From an uncultured Lachnospiraceae bacterium (GTDB lineage Bacteria; Bacillota; Clostridia; Lachnospirales; Lachnospiraceae): a stretch of 59,722 bases of DNA. Location of the stretch: positions 1 to 59,722 of the forward strand of contig CANRJG010000008.1 of assembly GCA_947630875.1 (NCBI GenBank), given 5' to 3'. The number at the start of each line of letters is the position of its first letter. The stretch's first letter is position 1. Of this stretch, positions 16,312 to 25,097 are shown one piece after another. Made by a program: the position numbers and the translations under genes. The notes below the pieces were generated by a model. That model was not told the origin of the DNA. It did not search any database and saw only the letters and a program-made list of their open reading frames with translations.

Positions 16312-16520
16312 AATAGGGAGTTTCACAGGTTCGATTCCTGACGGAGAAGTTAAATGAGCCGCCTGCCCGGAGGCAAATTCGCAATATCCGGGAAATCTTG
16401 GTGTGTGAGGGCACGGGAGATCACTTAAATGCGTGCAATCTGATGAGTTCGCCGGAGCCATGCGCGGCCAATAAAGTTCCTGATTATCTTGGTGTTTACT
16501 TACAAAGAAAGGAGAATTTA
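16312..16520 (+). promoter_or_regulatory. Structured leader of the adhesin gene, with a T-arm-like hairpin
   Basis: CAGG TTCGATT CCTG (about 16326-16340) is a perfect 4-bp T-arm with a canonical TTCGATT loop, followed by ACGGAGA. Further on GCACG pairs with CGTGC around the stretch 16413-16439, and GGCCGCGC-rich sequence precedes the gene. It may be a further degenerate T-loop element or a 5' UTR structure. No promoter could be singled out. Confidence 0.35.
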
Positions 16521-19500
16521 ATGAAAAAGATAGGGAAACGCATAATTGCCTGTCTGATGATTATGATGTTTCTTGCTCCAAGCGTGACGGGCATCATCCA
16601 CGCAGAGGCAGTAGATGATGTCTCGCCGTATTTTTATTTCGATAATTCCTTGTCGGGGTACGACAAATTAGAATACAGCGTTGATGGTGGAGCATATCAG
16701 AACATGGTCAGGCTTGCAGACCTGCCGAATGGCGATCCGAGGTGTCCGGCAGATGAGACGGATGTCAATCCGGCGTATACATACGTGACTACAGAGAAAG
16801 TGGATTCTGCAGTCAGTATCCGGTTCCGTGGGACGGATTCTGGAACAGTTTATGACACAGCAAGTAATTACCAGATCAGCCGTGTCAGCCGTGAATGGGG
16901 GTACGACTATCAGGATTTTGTGTGGGAATCTGATCCGCTGGCTATAAACAGTTCATGGAACTGTTATTACGGTGCTGCGCTGGCGATGCAGTATAAGTAT
17001 AACGGAGAGAAAGACGGTACTTATACGGATTTCATCAAAACAGTGGGCTGGGCGGATAAGAAGCCGGAGGAAGCGGATGTCCATCTGGCTATGGATCTGT
17101 CAGGACTTTCAGACCACATGGAAAAAGGCGTTCTGTTTGAAGATGTGGTACTTACGGATGAGGTAGGGACAAAGGCCACTTTTCCTGCCGGAACTGTATT
17201 TGACGGTTCTTTAGTAACAGGAACATTTACGGTGAGTGTACCGGCACAGACGAGGATGATATCCGACGTTACAGTGACCGTAGACGGCGTGTCCTATGAT
17301 CAGAAGAATGGGTGGTTCTTCCTGGATGAACCCTCAGAGTATTCTGTGACGGCAAATGGTATGTCGGAGTTGTCCTTTGATTATAAAGGAGCATGGTCGG
17401 AACCGGAACTGGAACGTATTCTCAATCTGCGTCCGAAAAATGTAACAGAACTGGCAGACGGGGAACATGATACGTCCCACAGTCCTTATGAGCTGGTGGG
17501 GCCTCTGACGGTGGAAAACGATTCGTCTACAAAGCGGACGGAAGATCATTCCAAGAGTTTTTCTTCCCATATTCGTATCAACGGGGCAGGCAGCGGTAGC
17601 AAGCAGTCTGTCATCATCCACGCGGATATGCCGGGTGAGGTGATCGTTTACGCCTTGTCAGGTTCGACAGATACCAGATATGTGGGGCTGTATCAGTATC
17701 CGGATACGACAGATGATTCCGGGACAGTACATAAAACAGAAGTACAGCGTGAAGCCTTAAACGGCAGCAATTCTGAAATCAAGATCGTAACATTGAAATT
17801 CGATGCGCCGGGAGATTATTACGTGACCAGTACCGGAAGCAGGATATCCCTCTATGGTCTTGATCTTTATTACCGGACGTCCATGGACAGGACGTTTGCA
17901 TTTGAGCCGTTTGATGATATTTACCCTGTCTATCCGGAAGACGGTATGAACAGGACATTTTCCGGTTATCATTTTGCTATGGACGGCATGACGGGACTTG
18001 TGAATGACAAAAACCGCATTGGTGAACAAAGCCAGATAGCCGGAGCAGAGGGAAGCGTGGCAACAGCTTCTGTTTCCGATGGCAGCGAGAGCAATTATGG
18101 GATTGATCCAAAAGCAAATCTGTTCTTAAATGCGGAAGTGACACTCTATGATTACTTTTCTGACTGGGAACTGACCGGCAGGACGCTTTTCGATCATGGA
18201 TATGTAGTCGGTTCAGGGGACGGTAGTGACTACAGGACTGCATACGCCTATGACGATTATACCGGGCGTGAAACAGATTATGGAGCAGACGTTTCTCCTT
18301 CGGTGCCTGTGACTTACAGCGAATCTGCCAGTTCCATTTCTTATACTTATCAGGGTGATACACTGAATCACGGAATTTTGGATTATTATGGCAAAGACAG
18401 CATATCCCCATTGTATTTCGGTTCCAATAGTTGGTTTACAGGTAACGGCAGATATGATTTGCAGGATCATTACAATACAAGATGGGATGCGTCTGTGTAT
18501 AATAACGGATATATCTCCGGTTCGCCTGTAATGGAAGTGACAACATCCGAGAGAGATGCGCACAATGTGTACCGGATACCGGATGGAGCACTGTACGGGA
18601 ATCCAGTTGATCGCAGCTATTTAGGACAGTTTGGAAAAGTTGATAATGCGTCACTGGGTATGTCTAACAGCCGGAGCCTTGCCGGACTTGTGTCTGAAAG
18701 TGAAACGAAAGGCAATGTGACGCTCTCCGGTTCCGAAAAACAGGTGCCGTATTTCAACAAAGCATTTCTTGAAGGTGATAACGAGAAAAATATTGTGTAC
18801 GGCAAGGTGTATGAGAATGTGACATTTCCTGTAATACAGAATACATCTGATGAGTATTACACCTTTGACAGTACCTCTGCAGATTACGCAGTGCGTCTGA
18901 CGAAAGATTCCTCCGGCGGATATTTTATGAATTATACGCAGGATAAAGTGGTGAAAGCAGATGCAGATCCGGACGGAACGGGACAGTTCTACCCGTTCAA
19001 TTCTTCTAAGGCAGACACACATTTTTCCAGCGAAAATCTGATGTTTGGCATGAAGATGAGTATTCCACTGACCACATACAGCGATGCAGGCAGACGTTCC
19101 AGTATCCTGAAATTCTCCGGAGATGATGATGTCTGGATTTATCTGCGGGGAGAGGGGTCAGACGGAACATCTTCCAGCGTACTTGCTATGGATATCGGCG
19201 GTACGCACGCTGCAAGTGGCGGCGTAATCGACACCCATGCCGGATATGCAGTAACGGAATCGACATATGATGCATCCGATCCGTCTTTAGGTTTGCAGAA
19301 AGACGGCGTTGGTAATTCTCTGACCGAAACAACATCTGATCTTGAATCAGCTGCATTTGTGATTGCGACTTCGGACGGCATTACAGAAGTAACGGACATG
19401 CCGCTTGGAACACCGTCATTTTTTGGTGATGTGTACGGCGGTTCCGGTACTTATTCTGCGTCTATTGTGAATGAAGCGTCTGGCAAACCGGCATATTATG

Positions 19501-22472
19501 ACGTGACACTCTCCGGACAGGTAACGAAGAATGGCACCGTAATACAAACAGAAGGAGAGACTTCCGTGGTACGGCTTGCCCTTGCGCAGCTTTCTGATGT
19601 GATGGACAGATCCGGGGACACGCTGGATTATTATGTGGATATTTTTTATCTTGAGCGTGGCCTCAATGGTTCTAACTTTAAGCTGGCATTTAAGAATGTT
19701 ACCCATACATTACGATCTGTAGACAAGACATGGACGGATTTGCTGAAAGGATTTAATCAGCATGACGGTATGGCGAATGGTGTGATCGAGGATGTGAAAA
19801 CGGATCTCTGGCGCGAATATGCTACGCCGGATATGGAGCGGCCTGTGACACTACGTTCCGTAGCATATGATGATGGAGATGTACGTACCAATTCCGCTTT
19901 TGCGGATGAAGGCACACGGGTAGTCACATACGATTATTTTAGTAGGGATTTCCAGATTGCCATAAACGGTGTCTTATTAACAAAACAGGTTTATGAGCAG
20001 CTGAATGCGGATGGCCTGCTTGATTTGCAAATTCAGTCCAGATTCAACGGTGAATCTATTATACCGGACGAAGACGGATACTTCCATCCGCCTGCGTATC
20101 ATGACTATGTGGAAGTTCGGTTCAATGCTATATCTTCCACAAGGCGTTTTCCTGATGCGGAATATGTTTCATGGGATGAAGAAACGTATCTGGTGGAAAA
20201 TGCAAATGCCTGGTTGATAGAGTTTTATAATACAGGTGCATTAGGAAACAGTAAACTTGAGTGGTGGGCTGATACCGGTGACAAAGAGGCGGTTTATGAG
20301 AATACTTATTCAAAGGGTTTTCCCGAAAGTGCCATGTCTGCGAAGGATATGCGGTTGATTCTCATAGAGAATCTAAGCGACGCCCAGAAAGATGCGGATG
20401 GTACATTTCAGCAGACGGAACACAGGCTGACAACAATTGCTGTTCCTGTGAATAAGCAGTCCGATATCACGACAGAAGTCAGCGATATGGATAATCTGCG
20501 GCGTGTGTATTATAAACGGACGGTATGGAATGGGATCTATGATACGTCCGATTATCGTTTGGATGAAACTTCTCGTGATGATTATAAAGAAGATGGTACA
20601 TATGGCTTGGGGTCACGATTTACAAAGACTGTGAAATCCGATACGGATACAGATAATTATTTCGTCAGTATCGTAACAGATAACGGCAAGGACGGGAAAG
20701 AAGCGTTCGCTGCTCCCGGCAATAATAAAAAGCTGCTGCCTGTCTCGTTTACAGGACGGTATGAGATTCCGGGAAGTGCTTTTGAACTGATTGAATCAGA
20801 TATATCTCTGTCGTCTCCTGATTGGGCAAGAACGTGGGAAGACCTTGCGGATTCCGTATCTGTGAACGGTATTTCCTATTCGTACCGGTATTATATCACG
20901 CCGGAACGTGTAAACGACCGTATCGATTCATTCACTGCGAAATATGAAAATGCCGGTAGAAGTGTAGATCCAGTCTGGCGGCGGATGCGTGTGGCATCCG
21001 GGACGGAACCTGACGGAACTGTGATTTATGACGAGAAAGAAATGCAGTTGTATCTGTGTGATAAAAATATCAGTATCGTCAACACACCTTCGGCATCTCT
21101 GCAGATAGATAAGACGTGGCTGATACCACCAGATGCGCCGGATGAAAAACAGCCGGAAGAAATTACGATAGACATCTATCGTGGGGTGATGAAAGACCCC
21201 GGAAGCCCCATATCGGACATTCAGCATTTCAAAACGATTCAGTTTGAGCCGGATTTGACGGATGATAAATATACCGGGACTTATTCTATGTCTGTGGATG
21301 GAAGAAGAACAGATGTATTGGTAGATGGAATTGGTTGGGTAAGTAGTCTGGCTGATGTGAAATCAACAGATCCGGTATCGGGGATGGATAGTATCGGCTG
21401 GTCATATACGCTAAAGGGTGTGCCTCTATATGCTGATGACGGTTCCCGATACGTATATTACGCTGCGGAACAGCCTCTTGCAGATGTGGATGTAAGGACG
21501 CAATATACTACAGGCGGTATTAAGACGGCTTATGGAACGATATACCCGTTTTCAGGTTCTTATGAACCGGATAGTTTCACCGGCACATTTACTATGGATG
21601 TGACAAACAGACTGACTTCTTCTGCATTCGATCTGTCTGTCAGCAAATCTGTGACTGCGCCTGAACCGTATCAGGATGAAACATTCACATTCAGCCTGCA
21701 GCTGACAAACGACGTGACGCTTCTGGAATTGTTTTCCTGCTCTGTGATGGAAGGCGGCAGCGAGATTGAAACGAAAACGCTTGCCCTTGACGGTGATGAG
21801 ATCACATTTTCGTTGAAACATGGACAAACTGTCGTCATTCATGAGATTCCAGAGGAAACTAAGTGGAAGGTTACGGAGACCAGTGGTGGAATGTTTGCAA
21901 CTGATATTACGGTATCAGAAGATGGAACACTTTTAAGAACAGATGATGGAAAGACGACTTCCGGCATCTTGGATGCTGCTACAGAGGTATCGTATGTCAA
22001 CACACTGATCAGAGGTAGCATCAGGTTAAATAAGAAGGATGGCGAGGGAAATCCACTTTCTAATGTGGCATTTGAGATAACCGGTCGCAATGGCTATACA
22101 AAAACTGTGGTATCCGATGTGAATGGTGAAGTTGTGTTTACTGATTTAGAGCCGGATATTTATACGGTCATTGAGAAGACACATCTGGACGGCTATATTC
22201 CGCTTATGCAGCCTTTGACGGTGGAACTGCCTGTGAAGATGACAAAGAAGCAAGCGGAAGAAAGAAACGCTGATTTCTCCAAGCTGGTGTATGACGAGGG
22301 AGAAGATATCTATTACGCTTATGATGTCACATACGACGTGACTAACAACAAATCTTTTGAGATACCGGCTACCGGAAGAAAATATTCCGGATTTGTGTTC
22401 CTCACAGTGGGTATTATGGCGCTGTCATTTGCCGTCTGTATATATATGACAGTCAGACGAAAGCATAGTTGA
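16521..22472 (+). CDS. Giant sortase-anchored surface adhesin (fibro-slime and Cna-B domains)
   Basis: 1983 residues from ATG 16521 (GAAAGGAG); a longer frame upstream lacks a site. A signal peptide ends near residue 32 (IIHAEA). Near residues 840-910, FSGDDDVWIYLRGEG and LAMDIGGTHAASGGVIDTHA are the fibro-slime/PA14-like core, closed by FYLERGLNGSNFKLAFK. Residues about 1830-1910 are a Cna-B/SpaA isopeptide domain (IRLNKKDGEGNPLSNVAFEI ... DGYIP). The end has the sorting motif IPATG (near 1948), a membrane helix and RRKHS. It should be linked to peptidoglycan by a host sortase (none in the window) and mediate attachment to cells or surfaces. Confidence 0.9.
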   Translation: MKKIGKRIIACLMIMMFLAPSVTGIIHAEAVDDVSPYFYFDNSLSGYDKLEYSVDGGAYQNMVRLADLPNGDPRCPADETDVNPAYTYVTTEKVDSAVSIRFRGTDSGTVYDTASNYQISRVSREWGYDYQDFVWESDPLAINSSWNCYYGAALAMQYKYNGEKDGTYTDFIKTVGWADKKPEEADVHLAMDLSGLSDHMEKGVLFEDVVLTDEVGTKATFPAGTVFDGSLVTGTFTVSVPAQTRMISDVTVTVDGVSYDQKNGWFFLDEPSEYSVTANGMSELSFDYKGAWSEPELERILNLRPKNVTELADGEHDTSHSPYELVGPLTVENDSSTKRTEDHSKSFSSHIRINGAGSGSKQSVIIHADMPGEVIVYALSGSTDTRYVGLYQYPDTTDDSGTVHKTEVQREALNGSNSEIKIVTLKFDAPGDYYVTSTGSRISLYGLDLYYRTSMDRTFAFEPFDDIYPVYPEDGMNRTFSGYHFAMDGMTGLVNDKNRIGEQSQIAGAEGSVATASVSDGSESNYGIDPKANLFLNAEVTLYDYFSDWELTGRTLFDHGYVVGSGDGSDYRTAYAYDDYTGRETDYGADVSPSVPVTYSESASSISYTYQGDTLNHGILDYYGKDSISPLYFGSNSWFTGNGRYDLQDHYNTRWDASVYNNGYISGSPVMEVTTSERDAHNVYRIPDGALYGNPVDRSYLGQFGKVDNASLGMSNSRSLAGLVSESETKGNVTLSGSEKQVPYFNKAFLEGDNEKNIVYGKVYENVTFPVIQNTSDEYYTFDSTSADYAVRLTKDSSGGYFMNYTQDKVVKADADPDGTGQFYPFNSSKADTHFSSENLMFGMKMSIPLTTYSDAGRRSSILKFSGDDDVWIYLRGEGSDGTSSSVLAMDIGGTHAASGGVIDTHAGYAVTESTYDASDPSLGLQKDGVGNSLTETTSDLESAAFVIATSDGITEVTDMPLGTPSFFGDVYGGSGTYSASIVNEASGKPAYYDVTLSGQVTKNGTVIQTEGETSVVRLALAQLSDVMDRSGDTLDYYVDIFYLERGLNGSNFKLAFKNVTHTLRSVDKTWTDLLKGFNQHDGMANGVIEDVKTDLWREYATPDMERPVTLRSVAYDDGDVRTNSAFADEGTRVVTYDYFSRDFQIAINGVLLTKQVYEQLNADGLLDLQIQSRFNGESIIPDEDGYFHPPAYHDYVEVRFNAISSTRRFPDAEYVSWDEETYLVENANAWLIEFYNTGALGNSKLEWWADTGDKEAVYENTYSKGFPESAMSAKDMRLILIENLSDAQKDADGTFQQTEHRLTTIAVPVNKQSDITTEVSDMDNLRRVYYKRTVWNGIYDTSDYRLDETSRDDYKEDGTYGLGSRFTKTVKSDTDTDNYFVSIVTDNGKDGKEAFAAPGNNKKLLPVSFTGRYEIPGSAFELIESDISLSSPDWARTWEDLADSVSVNGISYSYRYYITPERVNDRIDSFTAKYENAGRSVDPVWRRMRVASGTEPDGTVIYDEKEMQLYLCDKNISIVNTPSASLQIDKTWLIPPDAPDEKQPEEITIDIYRGVMKDPGSPISDIQHFKTIQFEPDLTDDKYTGTYSMSVDGRRTDVLVDGIGWVSSLADVKSTDPVSGMDSIGWSYTLKGVPLYADDGSRYVYYAAEQPLADVDVRTQYTTGGIKTAYGTIYPFSGSYEPDSFTGTFTMDVTNRLTSSAFDLSVSKSVTAPEPYQDETFTFSLQLTNDVTLLELFSCSVMEGGSEIETKTLALDGDEITFSLKHGQTVVIHEIPEETKWKVTETSGGMFATDITVSEDGTLLRTDDGKTTSGILDAATEVSYVNTLIRGSIRLNKKDGEGNPLSNVAFEITGRNGYTKTVVSDVNGEVVFTDLEPDIYTVIEKTHLDGYIPLMQPLTVELPVKMTKKQAEERNADFSKLVYDEGEDIYYAYDVTYDVTNNKSFEIPATGRKYSGFVFLTVGIMALSFAVCIYMTVRRKHS

Positions 22473-22678
22473 CAGCAAATCCATATACTGACAAACTATC
22501 TTGTCATGGTCAGAATTTGGCAAGAAGCATTTCGGAGTATACCTTTGGGGCGCGGGATGCGTTGACCGTAAAGTTTTCAAGAAATGCAAAAATGACACCG
22601 GGAAAGACTGGGTATTTGCAAATACGCCTCAAAGCCAGTTTCGTTATGATGTGACAGGCAGACGAATGTCAGGGCGGG

Positions 22679-22756
22679 TCGTCGCAGGTTTCGTTGGATG
22701 AAACGCTTAACCGCATAGGCGGGGTAGAAATGCCGGGTTCGAGGCCCGGGCGACGA
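22679..22756 (+). ncRNA. tRNA-like element R4 without a normal anticodon arm
   Basis: TCGTCGC (22679-22685) pairs with GCGACGA (22750-22756), a 7-bp acceptor stem. Next come AG, a D-like arm (GTTTC GTTGGAT GAAAC) and, before the 3' strand, a perfect T-arm (CCGGG TTCGAGG CCCGG). The middle, where the anticodon arm should be, has only CCGC ATAG GCGG with a 4-base loop. No CCA follows. It is either a decayed tRNA or a tRNA mimic; a 65-codon TTG frame overlaps it but looks non-coding. Confidence 0.6.
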
Positions 22757-22866
22757 ATTTGGAACATACATGCGGGAGACACAAAATCTTAAAAGAAAGG
22801 AAAGGTAGCGTCCGACAACAAGATTGTGATCGACAACTCGCATATGCGCTTTAATACCAAAAAAGA

Positions 22867-22899
22867 GGGAGATTGCTCATAAAGAGCGTCTCCCTTCTT
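22867..22899. terminator. Bidirectional terminator between convergent operons
   Basis: GGGAGATTGCTC and GAGCGTCTCCC form a stem interrupted by one mismatched pair, with loop ATAAA, then TTCTT. A-rich sequence on the other side makes it usable in both directions. It separates the adhesin operon from the minus-strand operon ending at 22903. Confidence 0.75.
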
Positions 22900-22902
22900 G
22901 CG

Positions 22903-23325
22903 TTATATTATGGAATTGGAATCAAATCGGACAGTCTTTTCCCAATATCCGTACAGTGACTTGTACCCGGAATCCCACGTATCGTAGTACACGCCATCAA
23001 CAGCAGCTACGACATGATGTGCGACACGAAGGAAGAAAGTCCCTTTTTTATGCTGCTTGGCAAATTCTTCGACTGTCGGGCGCTTGCTGCCGGATTTGTT
23101 GCTGATCCCATGGTATACAAAGCCGTTGTTCAGCAGATACTTTTCAAAACAAGGTTTTGAGTTTGGCATACACTGAAATTCCCTTGCCATTGGGATCAGA
23201 TCTTCAAATACCTGTCCCCATTCTTTATTCATCACTTTTGTGAGTGCTCGGATGACACAATCACCGTAATCATCCTTAAGATCCTTTTTGTTCGGCTGAT
23301 AGTATTTATAATGCTTATTTGCCAC
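22903..23325 (-). CDS. Predicted papain-like cysteine peptidase-fold protein
   Basis: 140 residues. DYGDCVIRAL (Cys23), VAHHVVAAVDG (His103/104) and YYDTWDSG (Asp115) fit the Cys-His-Asp order and spacing of small C39/papain-like proteins found in phages. It may process or deubiquitinate-like cleave a partner, but the substrate is unknown. Start overlaps the upstream gene by 11 bases. Confidence 0.65.
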   Translation of the reverse strand: MANKHYKYYQPNKKDLKDDYGDCVIRALTKVMNKEWGQVFEDLIPMAREFQCMPNSKPCFEKYLLNNGFVYHGISNKSGSKRPTVEEFAKQHKKGTFFLRVAHHVVAAVDGVYYDTWDSGYKSLYGYWEKTVRFDSNSII

Positions 23326-23578
23326 GATGTTCTCCTTTTTTTACATTAGTTTTCTGTGCTGCATTATACATTCTTTTGATTTCCTGTATATTAATCGGTG
23401 ATACTGCTGATTTCACATTTGAGCGGCATTCCTTGTATTCCTCTGATTCAATGTCTATACCTTTTTTTGCACACCATTCATCTATTTCTCTTGCAATCCA
23501 CCATGCATCTGTGATCAGATGATTCTGTTTTTTGATTTTTTCCTGAATGTATGCAGGCAATTCCATAGTCATTCTCAT
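23315..23578 (-). CDS. Hypothetical protein, 87 aa
   Basis: ATG 23578 with GGGGAG upstream, inside the end of the previous gene. The body is helical, starting LPAYIQEKIKKQNHL; WCAKKGIDIESEEYKECR follows. No function assigned. Confidence 0.55.
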   Translation of the reverse strand: MRMTMELPAYIQEKIKKQNHLITDAWWIAREIDEWCAKKGIDIESEEYKECRSNVKSAVSPINIQEIKRMYNAAQKTNVKKGEHRGK

Positions 23579-23581
23579 TTC

Positions 23582-24052
23582 CTAATCTCCCCAATCCATT
23601 GCCTGCCCACACTCGAAGCAGTAGTTTACCTCTCTATCCAATCTTTGCTGGCAGTTTGGACATGCCATGTAATACCTGCTTTTACTCATATATATTTTTT
23701 GAGGCTTTTTCGCTTCCTGTTTTTCTGTGCTTCCATCCTTTTCCCCATCAAAGATGTGTATGATGGCAACAGCCAAGTCATACGGTAAAGTATTCTCGCT
23801 GACTTTATGGCACAGATCAACTGCTTTTCTTATTACTTCTTGTTTTCTCCATTTTTCCCGCAGTTCCTTTTCCATTTCCTCGGAAAGTAGAGAAATACGG
23901 CAAGGAGCTTCCCGTGTATTACGGCCCATTTTTTCACCATACTTGTTGAACTGTTCTTTATATCCTTTCAGACGTATTCTTCCGGTGGGGGTTATTTTTT
24001 CAACTTCACAAATTTTTTCAAAATGGCTGTAAGTATAATTTCCATTATCCAT
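23582..24052 (-). CDS. Zinc-ribbon protein, 156 aa
   Basis: A Lys/Arg/Glu-rich body with a C-terminal zinc ribbon: CPNCQQRLDREVNYCFECG. The RIRLKGYKEQFNKYGEKMG segment suggests nucleic-acid contact. Its ribosome binding site is weak (AAAGAA), but a 33-codon frame with a strong site starts 41 bases upstream and overlaps it, so translation may be coupled. Confidence 0.6.
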   Translation of the reverse strand: MDNGNYTYSHFEKICEVEKITPTGRIRLKGYKEQFNKYGEKMGRNTREAPCRISLLSEEMEKELREKWRKQEVIRKAVDLCHKVSENTLPYDLAVAIIHIFDGEKDGSTEKQEAKKPQKIYMSKSRYYMACPNCQQRLDREVNYCFECGQAMDWGD

Positions 24053-24093
24053 TTCTTTGAGTGTGCGTGATAATCACCAAACCCTGTTTTCAT
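23992..24093 (-). CDS. Possible leader peptide, 33 aa
   Basis: ATG 24093 behind GTGGAGG, reading through the start of the zinc-ribbon gene in another frame and ending in a Lys-rich tail. The strong ribosome binding site belongs to this frame rather than to the larger gene, so it may couple translation. Protein-level function unlikely. Confidence 0.35.
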   Translation of the reverse strand: MKTGFGDYHAHSKKWIMEIILTAILKKFVKLKK

Positions 24094-24109
24094 ATTTACA
24101 ACCTCCACG

Positions 24110-24349
24110 TTAAAATACGATTTCCCCGTCTTTTTCTTCCTCTAACAAATCCATGATTTCAGACAGTTTTTTCAGTATTTTATATCCGTTTTTACGAAGC
24201 CTTGTCCCGCCTTCTCCTGTTGCAAAATGCACACCATGCTCGGATTCATCTTTTATAGAAGTGCTTATAATGATATCTCCGTCGTCACGCTGAATAAATG
24301 TGATCTTGTTGTCATTACTATAATCTGAAGTGAATGTTATTTTTTTCAT
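24110..24349 (-). CDS. Small hypothetical protein, 79 aa
   Basis: Strong ribosome binding site (AGGAGGTAG). The N-terminus is a beta hairpin pair (KKITFTSDYSNDNKITFIQR, DGDIIISTS), the C-terminus an acidic helix. Resembles small single-sheet proteins of Clostridia mobile DNA; function unknown. Confidence 0.6.
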   Translation of the reverse strand: MKKITFTSDYSNDNKITFIQRDDGDIIISTSIKDESEHGVHFATGEGGTRLRKNGYKILKKLSEIMDLLEEEKDGEIVF

Positions 24350-24385
24350 GTTATCTACCTCCTACATACATTTCACAGCACATAA

Positions 24386-24553
24386 TCACCACAAACCCTT
24401 ATCCTTCAAGACATCACGGGCGATCTCAACATTATCGCAACATTCTGTATCTTCAATATAATAAGGACAAAGTGATTCACTACAACAACACTCTCGCATG
24501 GACGCAATACACATCAATGCTTCATAAGGTGTTTTGATAGAATTTTTATCCAT
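24386..24553 (-). CDS. Cys-rich small protein, 55 aa
   Basis: ATG 24553 behind GGGAGAG, just downstream of RNA element R2. The protein has CCCSESLC and ECC clusters (7 Cys in 55 residues), suggesting metal binding or disulfides. A similar Cys-rich small protein is encoded at 29498. Confidence 0.6.
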   Translation of the reverse strand: MDKNSIKTPYEALMCIASMRECCCSESLCPYYIEDTECCDNVEIARDVLKDKGLW

Positions 24554-24583
24554 GTTATTTACTCTCCCTTTGATATTTTACTG

Positions 24584-24725
24584 ATAGAGCAGGCGTGGAT
24601 TTGCACCACGCATGTCATAATCCTCCTGGGACGGGTACAAAGCGCCCGTACTGACTTACCCCGTAAGCGTCTACTATTGCCTTTCGGCTTTACCATCTTA
24701 TTGCTGTCTATTCCGCCACTGCTCT
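24584..24725 (-). ncRNA. T-loop RNA element R2 (142 nt)
   Basis: On the minus strand AGAGCAG (24725-24719) pairs with CTGCTCT (24592-24586). The same T-arm as R1 (GCGTGG TGCAAAT CCACGC) abuts the closing stem, and TGGCGGAATAGACA follows the 5' strand. Between them are GCAATAGTAGACGCT (shared with R1) and a strong hairpin, GTACGGGCG..TACCCGT. It is half the length of R1, so the termini are conserved while the interior varies. It lies between two protein genes of the minus-strand operon. Confidence 0.65.
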
Positions 24726-24767
24726 GTATGTACTTTTCAATGCCCAACGGCTGATTAGTTGTAAATG

Positions 24768-25097
24768 TTAATGCATCCAGCCAAACATTCCTAATCTGAC
24801 GATAGCCCCGTCCATATCGTGTAAATGTTCAACAATTTCTGCTTTCTTCTTTTCGGATTCAATAAACTTTTTCAGATCTTCCTCTGACAAATCCATATAT
24901 TCAAGCAGTCTGGAAATCCATTCATCTTTCTGCCGGATTGTATCGTCCATCTGCCGTATGGTTTCCTCATAGGTTTCAAGCTGTCTGTTCGCCGTCCTTA
25001 TTTGCGTTTCAAGTGTCCTTATCTGTTTGCGAAAATATGCTCTTTCTTTGTCAAATGCAATATCTTTCGCTGACTTTTGATAGGTCTTTTTACTCAT
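24768..25097 (-). CDS. Coiled-coil protein, copy 2
   Basis: 109 residues, about 90 percent identical by eye to the protein at 13554-13883, with the same length, start context and C-terminus (RLGMFGWMH here). Most of it is one long heptad helix. As in copy 1, its start overlaps an upstream gene ending ENDYE, and a T-loop RNA element follows. Confidence 0.7.
   Translation of the reverse strand: MSKKTYQKSAKDIAFDKERAYFRKQIRTLETQIRTANRQLETYEETIRQMDDTIRQKDEWISRLLEYMDLSEEDLKKFIESEKKKAEIVEHLHDMDGAIVRLGMFGWMH

Noticed and set aside
4567-22472. Interpretation of the plus-strand gene run as a complete prophage.
   Set aside because: No terminase, portal, capsid, tail, integrase or holin is visible; the phage-type genes are accessory families also common on plasmids.
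22501-22701. A 66-codon frame starting with TTG.
   Set aside because: No ribosome binding site, and it runs into the tRNA-like element R4; protein-like composition alone is not enough.
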